Part shown: positions 19,916 through 28,439 of the stretch, one piece after another
Layout of the letters: every line of letters starts with the position of its first letter
How positions within the stretch are numbered: the first letter of the stretch is position 1
Source: Rariglobus hedericola
GTDB lineage: Bacteria; Verrucomicrobiota; Verrucomicrobiia; Opitutales; Opitutaceae
Length of the DNA stretch: 64,000 bases
NCBI RefSeq assembly: GCF_007559335.1
Contig: NZ_VMBG01000004.1
Location: 90,241-154,240 of the forward strand
Reading direction: 5' to 3'
Notes under the pieces: generated by a model
The model's database searches: none
What the model saw: only the letters and a program-made list of their open reading frames with translations
What the model was told of the DNA's origin: nothing
Translations under genes and position numbers: made by a program

Positions 19916-21220
19916 ATGCTCAAACGCATTCTCGTTATCGCCTCCGGCGTAGTCCTCGGTGTCGTGCTCTCCGTGGGCGTGGCGCGCACGGCTGCGGCGT
20001 GGGGTTGGTGGCCGAATCGCGACTTGGAGAAATCGACACGCTACGTGCGCGAAGTTCTCAAGGTTGTGAATGAGAATTACGTCGATGGCACCCAGGCCGA
20101 TTTGCCCAAGCTGACCGAGGCGGCGCTGCGAGGCATCGTGGGTTCGCTGGATCCGCATTCTGAATACATGAATGCGCGCGACTATAAAACGCTGGAGGAG
20201 GAGATCAGCAGCGAGTTTGGCGGCATCGGCGTGCAGGTCGAATTGCGCAAGGGTAACATCGTGGTGATCGCTCCGCTGCCGGGCACGCCCGGTGCGCGGG
20301 CGGGCATGTTGCGCGGTGACATCATCGCGAGCATCGATGGCACCAAGCTCGATAAACCCACGCTCGACGAAACGGTCGGACGGTTGCGTGGCAAGCCGGG
20401 CACCAAAGTCACGATCGGTTTCACCCGCCCATCGAACGGGAAAGAGTTCGAGGTCACCGTCAAACGTGAGCGCATCAAAGTGGAAAGTGTGCGCGACGTG
20501 CGGATGCGCCCGGATGGCATCGGCTATGTGCAGATCACCCAATTTTCCGAACGCACGGGCGAAGAATTTATCGAGGCACTCAACACGCTCAACGGTCAGA
20601 ATATGCGCGGACTCATTATCGACCTGCGCGACAATCCCGGCGGTTTGCTCAACTCCGCCGTCGAGGTGGCCGAGCCGTTTTTCAACAAGGGTGAGCTCAT
20701 CGTTTATACGCAGGGTCGCAAAAAAGAAGATCGCGACGAATACCGGGCCGCCGCTCCCGAACCGCGCCTCACTATCCCGGTTGCCGTTATTATCAACGCG
20801 GGCAGCGCCAGTGCGGCCGAGATCGTTTCGGGCGCACTCAAGGATACGCGTCGCGCCGTCATCATTGGTGAGCGTTCGTTTGGCAAAGGCTCCGTGCAAT
20901 CGATCCTGCCGTTGCGCGAGGGTGAGGGACTGCGCCTGACGACGGCGCGTTATTACACGCCTAGCGGAGTGACGATTCACGAGAAAGGCGTTTCCCCCGA
21001 TGTCGAGGTGGTGATGTCGGCCGAAGAGGATGAGAACGTGCGTCTGCAACGCTGGCGCGACGACGTGTCCGACGCCGCGGAATTCAAAGAGCGCTTTAAC
21101 CTGGATCCGACTCCCGACCGGCAACTCGAGGCGGCGGTGTCGGTGTTGCAAGCGGCATTGATTTTGGAGACGCGTGCAAATCGTTCAGTGACCGGTCCGG
21201 TCGCTGCAAAGCAGCCATGA
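19916..21220 (+). CDS. ctpA: Carboxy-terminal processing protease (S41)
   Basis: 434 residues from the ATG at 19916, which is followed at once by a hydrophobic signal or anchor (residues 4-25); upstream extension would bury it. A PDZ domain (about 85-170, FGGIGVQVE...GMLRGDIIASIDG) precedes the S41 protease core. The catalytic dyad is Ser299 (second Ser of GSASAAE) and Lys324 (FGKGS), with Gln328, at the spacing of the E. coli Tsp triad. It acts on unfolded or tagged proteins at the periplasmic side. Its TGA overlaps the tsaD start. Confidence 0.95.
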   Translation: MLKRILVIASGVVLGVVLSVGVARTAAAWGWWPNRDLEKSTRYVREVLKVVNENYVDGTQADLPKLTEAALRGIVGSLDPHSEYMNARDYKTLEEEISSEFGGIGVQVELRKGNIVVIAPLPGTPGARAGMLRGDIIASIDGTKLDKPTLDETVGRLRGKPGTKVTIGFTRPSNGKEFEVTVKRERIKVESVRDVRMRPDGIGYVQITQFSERTGEEFIEALNTLNGQNMRGLIIDLRDNPGGLLNSAVEVAEPFFNKGELIVYTQGRKKEDRDEYRAAAPEPRLTIPVAVIINAGSASAAEIVSGALKDTRRAVIIGERSFGKGSVQSILPLREGEGLRLTTARYYTPSGVTIHEKGVSPDVEVVMSAEEDENVRLQRWRDDVSDAAEFKERFNLDPTPDRQLEAAVSVLQAALILETRANRSVTGPVAAKQP

Positions 21221-22236
21221 TTCTGGCGATTGAGAGTTCCTGCGATGAGACGGCTCTCGCGTTGTTTGATCCCGCAACGGGAATCACCGGCGAGTGGATT
21301 CACAGCCAGATCGCTTTGCATGGTCGTTATGGCGGCGTAGTGCCCGACCTGGCCACGCGCGAGCATCTGCGGAATTTGGGGCCGTTGCTTGAGCGTGTGC
21401 GCGAGTCGCACGGATTCGCCGGTATTGATCGCGTGGCGGTTACACATGGGCCGGGACTGGCCGGTTGTCTGGCCATTGGCGTCGCGTCGGCCAAGTCATT
21501 GGCCCTGGCCTGGCGGGTGCCGTTGGTGGGAGTGAACCATCTGCGGGGGCATGTGTTTTCGCCTTTCATCGCGATGCATGCGGAGGCGCCGGCGGAGTTT
21601 GATGCGCGGTTTGAGCAACTGCTGCCACATCTCGGCTTGGTGGTGTCGGGCGGCAACACCTTGCTCTTCATGCTTGATCGCTCACGACGCATCACCGTCA
21701 TCTCGTCGACCAAAGATGATGCGGCGGGCGAGGCGCTGGACAAAGGAGCCAAGTTGCTTGGGCTCGGTTATCCGGGCGGGCCGTTGATCGAGCAACGTGC
21801 GCTCCAGGGGAATCGGGAGGCTTATGCGTTTCCGCGCGGCATCGGTCCGCGGGCAGATCTTGATTTTAGTTTTTCGGGTTTAAAAACGAGCCTGCGCTAT
21901 CAGCTGGAAAAAATGACGCCCGCTGAAATCGCAGAGCGCATGGATGATTTGTGCGCGAGTTATCAGCAGGCGGTGGTTGATGCGTTGGTGCGCAAGACCA
22001 CGATTGCGTTGGAGCGCGAGCGATTCCGCAGCCTGGGATTGTCGGGTGGCGTGGCCAACAACCAGACGCTGCGCGCGGCTTTGGGACGCGTGGCGAAGGA
22101 GGACGGGATTCCGTTGCTCGCGGCGCAGCCCAGGCACACCGGTGACAATGCGGGGATGATCGCGTTTGCCGCGTGGGTGGATCCGCACGTGCACGCGCTG
22201 GCTTCGCTCGGAATCGAGCCCGGGCTGGCGTTGTAA
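21217..22236 (+). CDS. tsaD: tRNA N6-threonylcarbamoyltransferase subunit TsaD
   Basis: 339 residues, the usual length. It transfers the threonylcarbamoyl group to A37 of ANN-decoding tRNAs with TsaB and TsaE. ASKHA fold: MILAIESSCDETA at the N-terminus, the metal-binding HLRGH motif (family HHxxGH, first His replaced by Asn in NHLRGH), LVVSGGNT, and the C-terminal SGGVANN and HTGDNAGM segments. The ATGA overlap with ctpA implies coupling. Confidence 0.96.
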   Translation: MILAIESSCDETALALFDPATGITGEWIHSQIALHGRYGGVVPDLATREHLRNLGPLLERVRESHGFAGIDRVAVTHGPGLAGCLAIGVASAKSLALAWRVPLVGVNHLRGHVFSPFIAMHAEAPAEFDARFEQLLPHLGLVVSGGNTLLFMLDRSRRITVISSTKDDAAGEALDKGAKLLGLGYPGGPLIEQRALQGNREAYAFPRGIGPRADLDFSFSGLKTSLRYQLEKMTPAEIAERMDDLCASYQQAVVDALVRKTTIALERERFRSLGLSGGVANNQTLRAALGRVAKEDGIPLLAAQPRHTGDNAGMIAFAAWVDPHVHALASLGIEPGLAL

Positions 22237-22257
22237 GCGAACGCGGAGACCGGGCAC

Positions 22258-22292
22258 AAAAAAGGCCGCCTGTTAAAAGGCGGCCTTTTTTA
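22258..22292 (+). terminator. Bidirectional terminator between tsaD and greA
   Basis: AAAAGGCCGCC and GGCGGCCTTTTTT arms with a short loop serve both converging genes. Confidence 0.93.
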
Positions 22293-22310
22293 GCGAACCA
22301 ATCGAAAACC

Positions 22311-24155
22311 TTAGAGGGTTTCGATGTAACGACCGATGGACTTGATGGTGTAGGTTTCCTCGGACGTGCCGATTTTGACCTTCACGCTGTCGCCGGATTT
22401 TTTGCCGAGGAGGGCAAGGCCGAGCGGTGTCTTGTAGGAGAGGATGTTTTTCTCCGGAACGCTGTCCCACGCACCGAGGAGCGTGTATTTGGCGGCTTTG
22501 CCGGCGCCGACGGTGACTTCGACGATGCTGCCCACGCTGACCTGCTCGGAGGTGGCCTCCTTGAAGTCGGTGATACGCGCGCGGCTGAGTTCCTTTTCGA
22601 GCTGCGACTTCTGCGCCATGAGGATGCTTTGATCCTGCTTGGCCATCTTGTATTCGGAGTTTTCCTTCAAGTCGCCGTGTTCGCGAGCGGTCGCGATGGC
22701 CTTGGAGTTTTCCGGGATCTTCTTGGAGACGATCGTCTCGTATTCGACGCGCTTGGTCTCGTAGCTGTCGCGGGAGACGAGGAGCTGTTCCTCGTTGGAC
22801 TCGGCGTCCTTGGCGACGATCGACTGGATGCCGGGGAAAATCTTGATGAAGCGGGCGAGCAGGGACTTCTTCGTGAGCTCCTCGAAACCCTGGTTGAGCA
22901 TGAGGGCGTTCGCGAGGTCGCGGGCGGTCTCAGGATCGGCGGTGGAGAGGAGGTCGGCGATGAGGTCGGTGTCCTCGGAGAGGATGTCGCCGAGCGGAAT
23001 ACGACGGGCGCTGGCGGCCTGAAGCGCCTCGTAGTCGATCGCGAAGAAGATCGCGCTCAACAAGCGGGGGGTGATCAGGTCGTTGAGCAGCTTGGCGAAT
23101 TTCTTCGAGTGGCGGTTCTTGACGATCCAAAGAAGGACGGGGGCGCGCAGGTTCTGCTCGATCTGCCAGCGCTTGAGGGCGGTGGCGAGCTCGTCGGAGT
23201 GGCCGTTCTCAACGAGGAAGTTGATGCATTCGGTGGTGAACTTGCCCTGGCTCGTCTTGAGCAGCGTGAAGGCGGCGTCGCGGTATTCGATCGGGTGCGT
23301 GTCCTTGACGAGGTCGAGGAAGCGGCCCTGAAATTGGACGGGGATCTTTTCGGCAATATCCACGAGGTCGCGGACGTTGGCGATGAGCTCGGCTTGCGAA
23401 GGGGCCAGGGTGGCGGGGTCAACGCCGACCTGCTTGGCGAGGGCGTCGCGGATGAAAGCACCGTAGAGACGCTCGGCGGCGTCGAGCTGGTTGGAGTCCT
23501 TCACGGACTCGGAGAGACCGGTGAGGATGGCATTGAGGTCACCTTTGACTTCCTTGGAGCCGGAGGCGGCCACGAGGTCTTCGGCGAGGGCAATACGGCG
23601 GCGGGCGGAACGGGTGCCGTTAAATTGTTCGATGATTTCGTCTTCAGCGGAGACGGGGGTCTCGCGGAGAATGTAGCACTCGGTCTTCTTGGCAGGGACG
23701 GCGATGCGCGGGTCCTTGGCGATGGCCTTCTTGGCGGTGGACCACCATTTTTTGAATTTTTCTTCGCCGAGGACCTGGGCGAGCGTGATCTCGATCTCGA
23801 TCGCGGTGGCGGCGTTGTTGGGGTAGGACTGAAGACCTTCGACGAGGAGCTGGGCCGGGTCGTTGGCGATCAGCTTGTTGATGACCTCGGGTTCGGTCTG
23901 CTTGCGAACCAGCAGGTGGTTGGCAGGGAGAATCTGCAGCGTGCCGATACAGAACGCAGGGTCCATCGGGTGGGCCTTCTTACCAGTGAAGTCGATGATG
24001 AGCTTCTGGGAAGCTTCATCGTAGGACTTGATCTGGCCGAAACCCCAACTGCGATGGATACCGTAGGAACCGGGTTCCATGGCTTCGAGTTGGGCTTTGG
24101 ATGCCTTAAGGGAGGGATTTTTAGCGATGAGCGCAGAGACGGCTTCCGAGTTCAT
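22311..24155 (-). CDS. greA: Large GreA-family transcription elongation factor
   Basis: 614 residues from the ATG at 24155, four times the usual 158. The last 160 residues are a complete GreA: the coiled-coil with ATAREHGDLKENSEYKMAK (acidic tip DLKENSEY) and a C-terminal FKBP-like domain. The 450 residues before it form a helical domain of unknown role with an early KSYDEASQKLIIDF segment that looks like a small beta (Tudor/CarD-like) module. Chlamydial GreA is similarly oversized, so this is probably a PVC-group form. It should rescue backtracked RNA polymerase; the extension may bind another partner. Confidence 0.9.
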   Translation of the reverse strand: MNSEAVSALIAKNPSLKASKAQLEAMEPGSYGIHRSWGFGQIKSYDEASQKLIIDFTGKKAHPMDPAFCIGTLQILPANHLLVRKQTEPEVINKLIANDPAQLLVEGLQSYPNNAATAIEIEITLAQVLGEEKFKKWWSTAKKAIAKDPRIAVPAKKTECYILRETPVSAEDEIIEQFNGTRSARRRIALAEDLVAASGSKEVKGDLNAILTGLSESVKDSNQLDAAERLYGAFIRDALAKQVGVDPATLAPSQAELIANVRDLVDIAEKIPVQFQGRFLDLVKDTHPIEYRDAAFTLLKTSQGKFTTECINFLVENGHSDELATALKRWQIEQNLRAPVLLWIVKNRHSKKFAKLLNDLITPRLLSAIFFAIDYEALQAASARRIPLGDILSEDTDLIADLLSTADPETARDLANALMLNQGFEELTKKSLLARFIKIFPGIQSIVAKDAESNEEQLLVSRDSYETKRVEYETIVSKKIPENSKAIATAREHGDLKENSEYKMAKQDQSILMAQKSQLEKELSRARITDFKEATSEQVSVGSIVEVTVGAGKAAKYTLLGAWDSVPEKNILSYKTPLGLALLGKKSGDSVKVKIGTSEETYTIKSIGRYIETL

Positions 24156-24248
24156 AAATGGGTTATTCGAGTCGTGAATTGGTGAGTTGAACGCATCCAA
24201 GGCGGTTATGTCAACCAACGGGTTTGCAGGTAACCGAGGTGTGTAAAC

Positions 24249-24281
24249 GACAAAGCCCGCTCAGGAGAACGGGCTTTGTCG
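24249..24281 (-). terminator. Hairpin between greA and msrA
   Basis: GACAAAGCCCG and CGGGCTTTGTC arms form an 11-bp stem with a ten-base loop. It lies after msrA on the minus strand and before the greA start region; no long T-tract. Confidence 0.65.
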
Positions 24282-24315
24282 CTGGTTGCGACGGACTGGT
24301 CGCGTGGCCGGCCGG

Positions 24316-24900
24316 TCAGTGCTTGGGGCCGAGCCCCTTTTGCAATTTATCGATTTTGGGTTTGATGACGTAAACGCAGTAACCGTCGTTGGGATTTTTG
24401 GCGAAATAGTCTTGGTGATAATCCTCGGCGGGCCAGAATTTTTTGAGCGGCACGATCTCGGTCGTGATGGGTTTGGAGAACGTCTTGGCTGCTTCGTCGC
24501 GCGATTTCTCGGCGGCGGCCTTTTGGGCCTCGTCGGCATAGAGGATGATCGAACGGTATTGTGGGCCCTGATCGTTACCCTGTCCGCCGACTTGGGTCGG
24601 ATTGTGGACTTTCCAGAAAAAGGCCAGCAGCTCGGCGAGCGTGATCTTGGCCGGATCGTAGTCGATTTTGATCACCTCGGCGTGACCGGTGTGTTCGTGG
24701 CCGATTTGCTTGTAAGTCGGATTTTCGGTGAAGCCGCCTGCATAACCGCTGGTGACGGCTGTCACGCCGAGTTTGATTTCGTAGGCGGCTTCAGTGCACC
24801 AGAAGCAGCCGCCGCCCAGCACCAGCGAATCGGCGCGGGCGAGGGCGGGCAACGCGGCCAGCCCGAGAGCGGCGAGGGAAAAGAGAATGCGGGGCGACAT
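24316..24900 (-). CDS. msrA: Peptide methionine-S-sulfoxide reductase, exported
   Basis: 194 residues from the ATG at 24900. An N-terminal signal peptide (hydrophobic residues 4-20, ending ALARA) precedes the catalytic GGGCFWCTEAAYE motif, so the enzyme works in the periplasm. Substrate-binding SGYAGG and the GHEHTGHAEVIKIDYDP and NDQGPQYRS segments are intact. It reduces the S-epimer of methionine sulfoxide. msrB lies 13 bases upstream on the same strand, so both stereoisomers are repaired by one exported pair. Confidence 0.95.
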   Translation of the reverse strand: MSPRILFSLAALGLAALPALARADSLVLGGGCFWCTEAAYEIKLGVTAVTSGYAGGFTENPTYKQIGHEHTGHAEVIKIDYDPAKITLAELLAFFWKVHNPTQVGGQGNDQGPQYRSIILYADEAQKAAAEKSRDEAAKTFSKPITTEIVPLKKFWPAEDYHQDYFAKNPNDGYCVYVIKPKIDKLQKGLGPKH

Positions 24901-24913
24901 GGTGGTCTTCTGG

Positions 24914-25528
24914 TTAAGAGGTGGGTGACGGTGCGGGGGCGGAGGCGGTCTTTTGTTTGGCGACCCATTCGTCGTATTCCTTGCGCGGCATGAAGCGGAG
25001 CGAGGCGGAGTTGATGCAGTAGCGTTTGTAGGTCGGCGCCGGACCGTCGCTGAACACATGGCCGAGGTGCGCGCCGTCATTGGCGACGTGGACCTCGGTG
25101 CGACTCATGCCGTAGTTGGTGTCGGTTTGCTCAACGATGAAGAGCGGTTCGATCGGCTTGGTGAAACTGGGCCAGCCGGTGCCGCTCTCGAACTTGTCCT
25201 TGCTGTCGAAGAGCGGGGTCTCGCTGCACACGGAAAAATACACGCCGTCGGCGTGGTGATTATAATACTCGTTTTGAAATGGCGGCTCGGTGCCTTGCTG
25301 GCGGGCGACCTTGAATTGGATGGGGGTGAGGATTTTTTTCCACTCGGCATCGGTGCGCTGCACCTTGGCCTTGGACATATCGATGATGACCTTGGAGGGG
25401 AGTCCGCAGGCGGACGTGCAATCGAGATCGGAGCTGGCGGCGGGCGAAGTGGTTTTCATAGGTGCTTGAGAAAAAAGGTAGGAGGCTGCGACGAGCGGGA
25501 AGCAGAGGAGTAGGGCGGGCCATTTCAT
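24914..25528 (-). CDS. msrB: Peptide methionine-R-sulfoxide reductase, exported
   Basis: 204 residues from the ATG at 25528, chosen because it starts directly with a signal-like segment (MKWPALLLCFPLVAASY). The MsrB domain shows CSETPLFDSKDKFESGTGWPSF, the RTEVHVANDGAHLGHVF block and the catalytic Cys in RYCINSASL. The paired CXXC zinc ligands of many MsrB proteins are absent. A CTSACG segment after the signal could give a second redox pair. It forms an operon with msrA. Confidence 0.93.
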   Translation of the reverse strand: MKWPALLLCFPLVAASYLFSQAPMKTTSPAASSDLDCTSACGLPSKVIIDMSKAKVQRTDAEWKKILTPIQFKVARQQGTEPPFQNEYYNHHADGVYFSVCSETPLFDSKDKFESGTGWPSFTKPIEPLFIVEQTDTNYGMSRTEVHVANDGAHLGHVFSDGPAPTYKRYCINSASLRFMPRKEYDEWVAKQKTASAPAPSPTS

Positions 25529-25658
25529 ATGAGGTGAGAGCAAGGAGACGACGGATTATTCCCGAGGTTCCCAACTCTGCAAAACACCGGTGATAACGCA
25601 AACGAGACGGAAGGGTTCGGGCTTGCAAGCGGGGCGCACGCCTTGAGCGTGGGGCGTT

Positions 25659-26963
25659 ATGACAAAACCTTTCAAGCCAGGCCTATCGGTCGATGCCTGG
25701 GCCCTCGCCGTCGAATTGCTGGTGCGCTGGCTCGAAAATAACGAGCGTGTCGACGTGCTGCTCGACAGTTTGCCGCGCTCCCTGGGGCGCGCCGAGCGCG
25801 GTCGCTGCCAGCATTTGTTGTTCGGCGCGGTGCGTAATCTGGGGCGGATCGAAGCGATTTTTACCCCGATGCTGGCCCGTCCGCCCCGCACGGCGGTGAA
25901 AGCGATTCTGTTGATCGCAGGTTATGAGCTGATCGAAGGCGGCAACGACGGCCACACGGCGCGCGTGGTTCATCATGCGGTCGAGCAAACCAAGACGCTG
26001 GCAAGCCAGCCGGAAGCCAAGATGGTCAACGCCGTCGTGCGCAAGATATCCGCGGCGCTCGATGCGCAGACCGTGCCGGCGGCGCTGGCGGGTGCGACGG
26101 AACTCGCGAATTATTATTCGCACCCCGAGTGGCTGGTGCGCCGCTGGCTCGCGCAGTTTGGTGCGGCGGGTGCGCGCGAATTGTTGGAATGGAATCAAAA
26201 GCCTGCGCCTGTGTATGCGCGTTGGCGGGCCGAAGGTGCGCCAGCCGGTGAAGACGCGGCGCTGTTCGTGGCGACTCCGTGGAAAGGGTTTTATGAAGTG
26301 AAGTCCGGTTCGTGGGCACGCGTGGAAACCCTGGTGAACGACGGAACGTTGTTCTTGCAGGATCCGGCGACGCGCCACGCGATCGACCTGCTGGCCCCGA
26401 AGACGGGCGAAGCGGTGCTCGATGCGTGCGCCGCGCCCGGTGGTAAGAGCCTCGCGATCGCCGATCTCATGGGCTCGGGACGCGTGGTGGCGGTGGATCT
26501 GCCGAGCCCGCGTATCGATCGCCTTAAGCAAAATCTGTCGCGCGCGAAGATCGATGTCGCGCTGGTGCAGGCTGATTTATTGCAGATCGAACGCCTGGGG
26601 GTTCTGGAGGAATGCAATCTGCCGAAAGCCTACGATGCGGTGCTCCTCGATGTGCCCTGCTCCAACACCGGAGTAATGCGCCATCGCGTGGATGTGAAAT
26701 GGCGTTTGCAAGTTTCGGACTTCGCCAAGCACGCGCGCCAGCAAGGTGATTTGTTGAGCGCGGCGGCACGCCTGGTGGTGCCGGGCGGGCGACTGGTTTA
26801 TTCGACGTGCAGTCTCGATACCGAAGAAAACATGGACGTGATCAGCACGTTTTTGGAAAAGACCCGCGGCCGTTTCACGCTGGAGGCGCAGCGTATCAGC
26901 CAGCCCTGGGTGGACGGTCACGATGGCGCGGCGGCATTCGTGCTGCGCAAAGCGGTGGGTTGA
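25659..26963 (+). CDS. rsmB: 16S rRNA m5C967 methyltransferase
   Basis: 434 residues. N-terminal NusB-like helical domain (about 1-140, with RCQHLLFGAVRNLGRIE), then a Rossmann methyltransferase domain. SAM motif DACAAPGGKSLAIADLM; the two catalytic cysteines of the m5C enzymes lie in LLDVPCSNTG and VYSTCSLDTEEN. It methylates C967 of 16S rRNA (E. coli numbering). The final GHDGAAAFVLRK block is typical. ATG at 25659 fits the NusB-like start. Confidence 0.94.
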   Translation: MTKPFKPGLSVDAWALAVELLVRWLENNERVDVLLDSLPRSLGRAERGRCQHLLFGAVRNLGRIEAIFTPMLARPPRTAVKAILLIAGYELIEGGNDGHTARVVHHAVEQTKTLASQPEAKMVNAVVRKISAALDAQTVPAALAGATELANYYSHPEWLVRRWLAQFGAAGARELLEWNQKPAPVYARWRAEGAPAGEDAALFVATPWKGFYEVKSGSWARVETLVNDGTLFLQDPATRHAIDLLAPKTGEAVLDACAAPGGKSLAIADLMGSGRVVAVDLPSPRIDRLKQNLSRAKIDVALVQADLLQIERLGVLEECNLPKAYDAVLLDVPCSNTGVMRHRVDVKWRLQVSDFAKHARQQGDLLSAAARLVVPGGRLVYSTCSLDTEENMDVISTFLEKTRGRFTLEAQRISQPWVDGHDGAAAFVLRKAVG

Positions 26964-26983
26964 GCCCTCAACCCGGCCGGAGA

Positions 26984-28330
26984 TTATTTTTCCGGCTGGG
27001 GCAGGCGGGTGCCGGCGATCCAGGCGCCCGCAGCCAGCACGGCGGCACCGATGAACACGGCCTTCGCGCCGAGCGTCCAGAAAACGATGCCGGCGGTGAT
27101 GGGCGTGATCGCGCGGGAGAGTGAACCCAGTGAGCGAAAAATGCCGAGCACGCGGCCTTGTTCGTTGGCTCCGGCGTAGAGCGAGATGAGTCCGCTGGTG
27201 GAGGGATTGACCAGGCCCGAGCCGAGTGCGAGCAAGCCGACGCCCGCGTAGAGCCACGCGGGCGCGGGCGCGAAACCGATCAACAGGAGGCCGATGCATG
27301 AAGCGACCAATCCCATGCCGAGCACGCGGGTCTCGGGCGTGCTCACCAGCATCTTTCGCACGATATAGCCCTGCGTGATGATCGAACACACGCCGAGGAA
27401 ACCCATGAGCAGACCGTTTTGTTTCGCGGTGTAGCCGAAGCGTTCGGCGCTGAGGAAAACCAAGGATGCTTCCATCGCGACGAAGGCGATCGAGTAAACG
27501 AACGCGACCAGATTGACGCCGCGAATACGAGCGTCGGAGAGATTCAGAATGGCGCGGAGCGGATTGCGCAGGCGCGTCTCGACGGGGACGATGCGCATTT
27601 CCGGCGGGCGGGTCTCGTTGAAGCGGCGATAAATCCACACGAGGTTGACCACACTCATCGCGAGTGAGAGCAGCGCGGGGACCGAGAACGGATTGATGCC
27701 CCACGCGGCGAGTCCTGCGCGCGGGAAAATTTCGAGCAAGTTGATGTGCGCGGTGAAGGCGCCGATCATCGGGCCGGTGACGAGGCCGAGGCCGAACGCG
27801 GCGCCGACGATGCCCATCGCTTTGGAGCGTTCGGCGCGCGTGGTGACATCGGCCACGGCGGCGGTGGCGACGGAAAGATTGCCGCCGAATGCGCCGGCCA
27901 CGAGACGGGCGACGAGGAAGAGCCAGAAGGAACCGCTGACGACCCAGAGCAGATAACTGAGCGCGGTGCCGGCGACGGTGAGCAGCAAGATCGGACGGCG
28001 TCCGCGTTTATCGGAGAGCGTGCCCCAGAACGGTGCAAAGATGAATTGCAGGATCGAAAACAGGGAGCTGATGACGCCGCCAAACAGCACCTCGGGGAGG
28101 TGGGTTTCGTTACCCAGATGACTAGCGACTGCGTTGATGTGCCCGAGGAACCAGCCGAGCAGTCCGGCCTGGCCGTCGACGGCGAGGTAGTGTTTGAGCA
28201 GGTCGGGCCCGAGCGGGAAGATGATCGAGAAGCCCACCAGATCGATGTAGAGCGTGAGGAAGATCACGCCGAGGGACAGGGCGCGTTTGGGCTGGTTGGG
28301 CTCGGTGGTGGACACGAAGGCGACAGGCAA
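26984..28330 (-). CDS. MFS transporter, TetA/DHA1-like
   Basis: 448 residues with about 12 hydrophobic segments. The loop 2-3 motif A (GTLSDKRGRRPIL) and the GPMIGA motif C of drug:proton antiporters are present. An insertion after the first helix (residues about 55-85) is unusual for the family. It probably exports a small molecule by proton antiport; substrate unknown. It is a lone gene convergent with rsmB. Confidence 0.88.
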   Translation of the reverse strand: MPVAFVSTTEPNQPKRALSLGVIFLTLYIDLVGFSIIFPLGPDLLKHYLAVDGQAGLLGWFLGHINAVASHLGNETHLPEVLFGGVISSLFSILQFIFAPFWGTLSDKRGRRPILLLTVAGTALSYLLWVVSGSFWLFLVARLVAGAFGGNLSVATAAVADVTTRAERSKAMGIVGAAFGLGLVTGPMIGAFTAHINLLEIFPRAGLAAWGINPFSVPALLSLAMSVVNLVWIYRRFNETRPPEMRIVPVETRLRNPLRAILNLSDARIRGVNLVAFVYSIAFVAMEASLVFLSAERFGYTAKQNGLLMGFLGVCSIITQGYIVRKMLVSTPETRVLGMGLVASCIGLLLIGFAPAPAWLYAGVGLLALGSGLVNPSTSGLISLYAGANEQGRVLGIFRSLGSLSRAITPITAGIVFWTLGAKAVFIGAAVLAAGAWIAGTRLPQPEK

Positions 28331-28439
28331 ACCATTTGGAGCGGCAGAGCCAAGGCGCGAATGGCCCCGATGGTCGAATCGCCGGAATGGCTAATGACGC
28401 CCGCCGAGTTACCTAATATCCGGCGGCGCGTTCAGGCGC

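Noticed and set aside
22173..24185. 670-codon plus-strand frame opposite greA
   Set aside because: Glycine/valine/aspartate-rich shadow of a biased gene; no family character, and greA on the other strand is clear.
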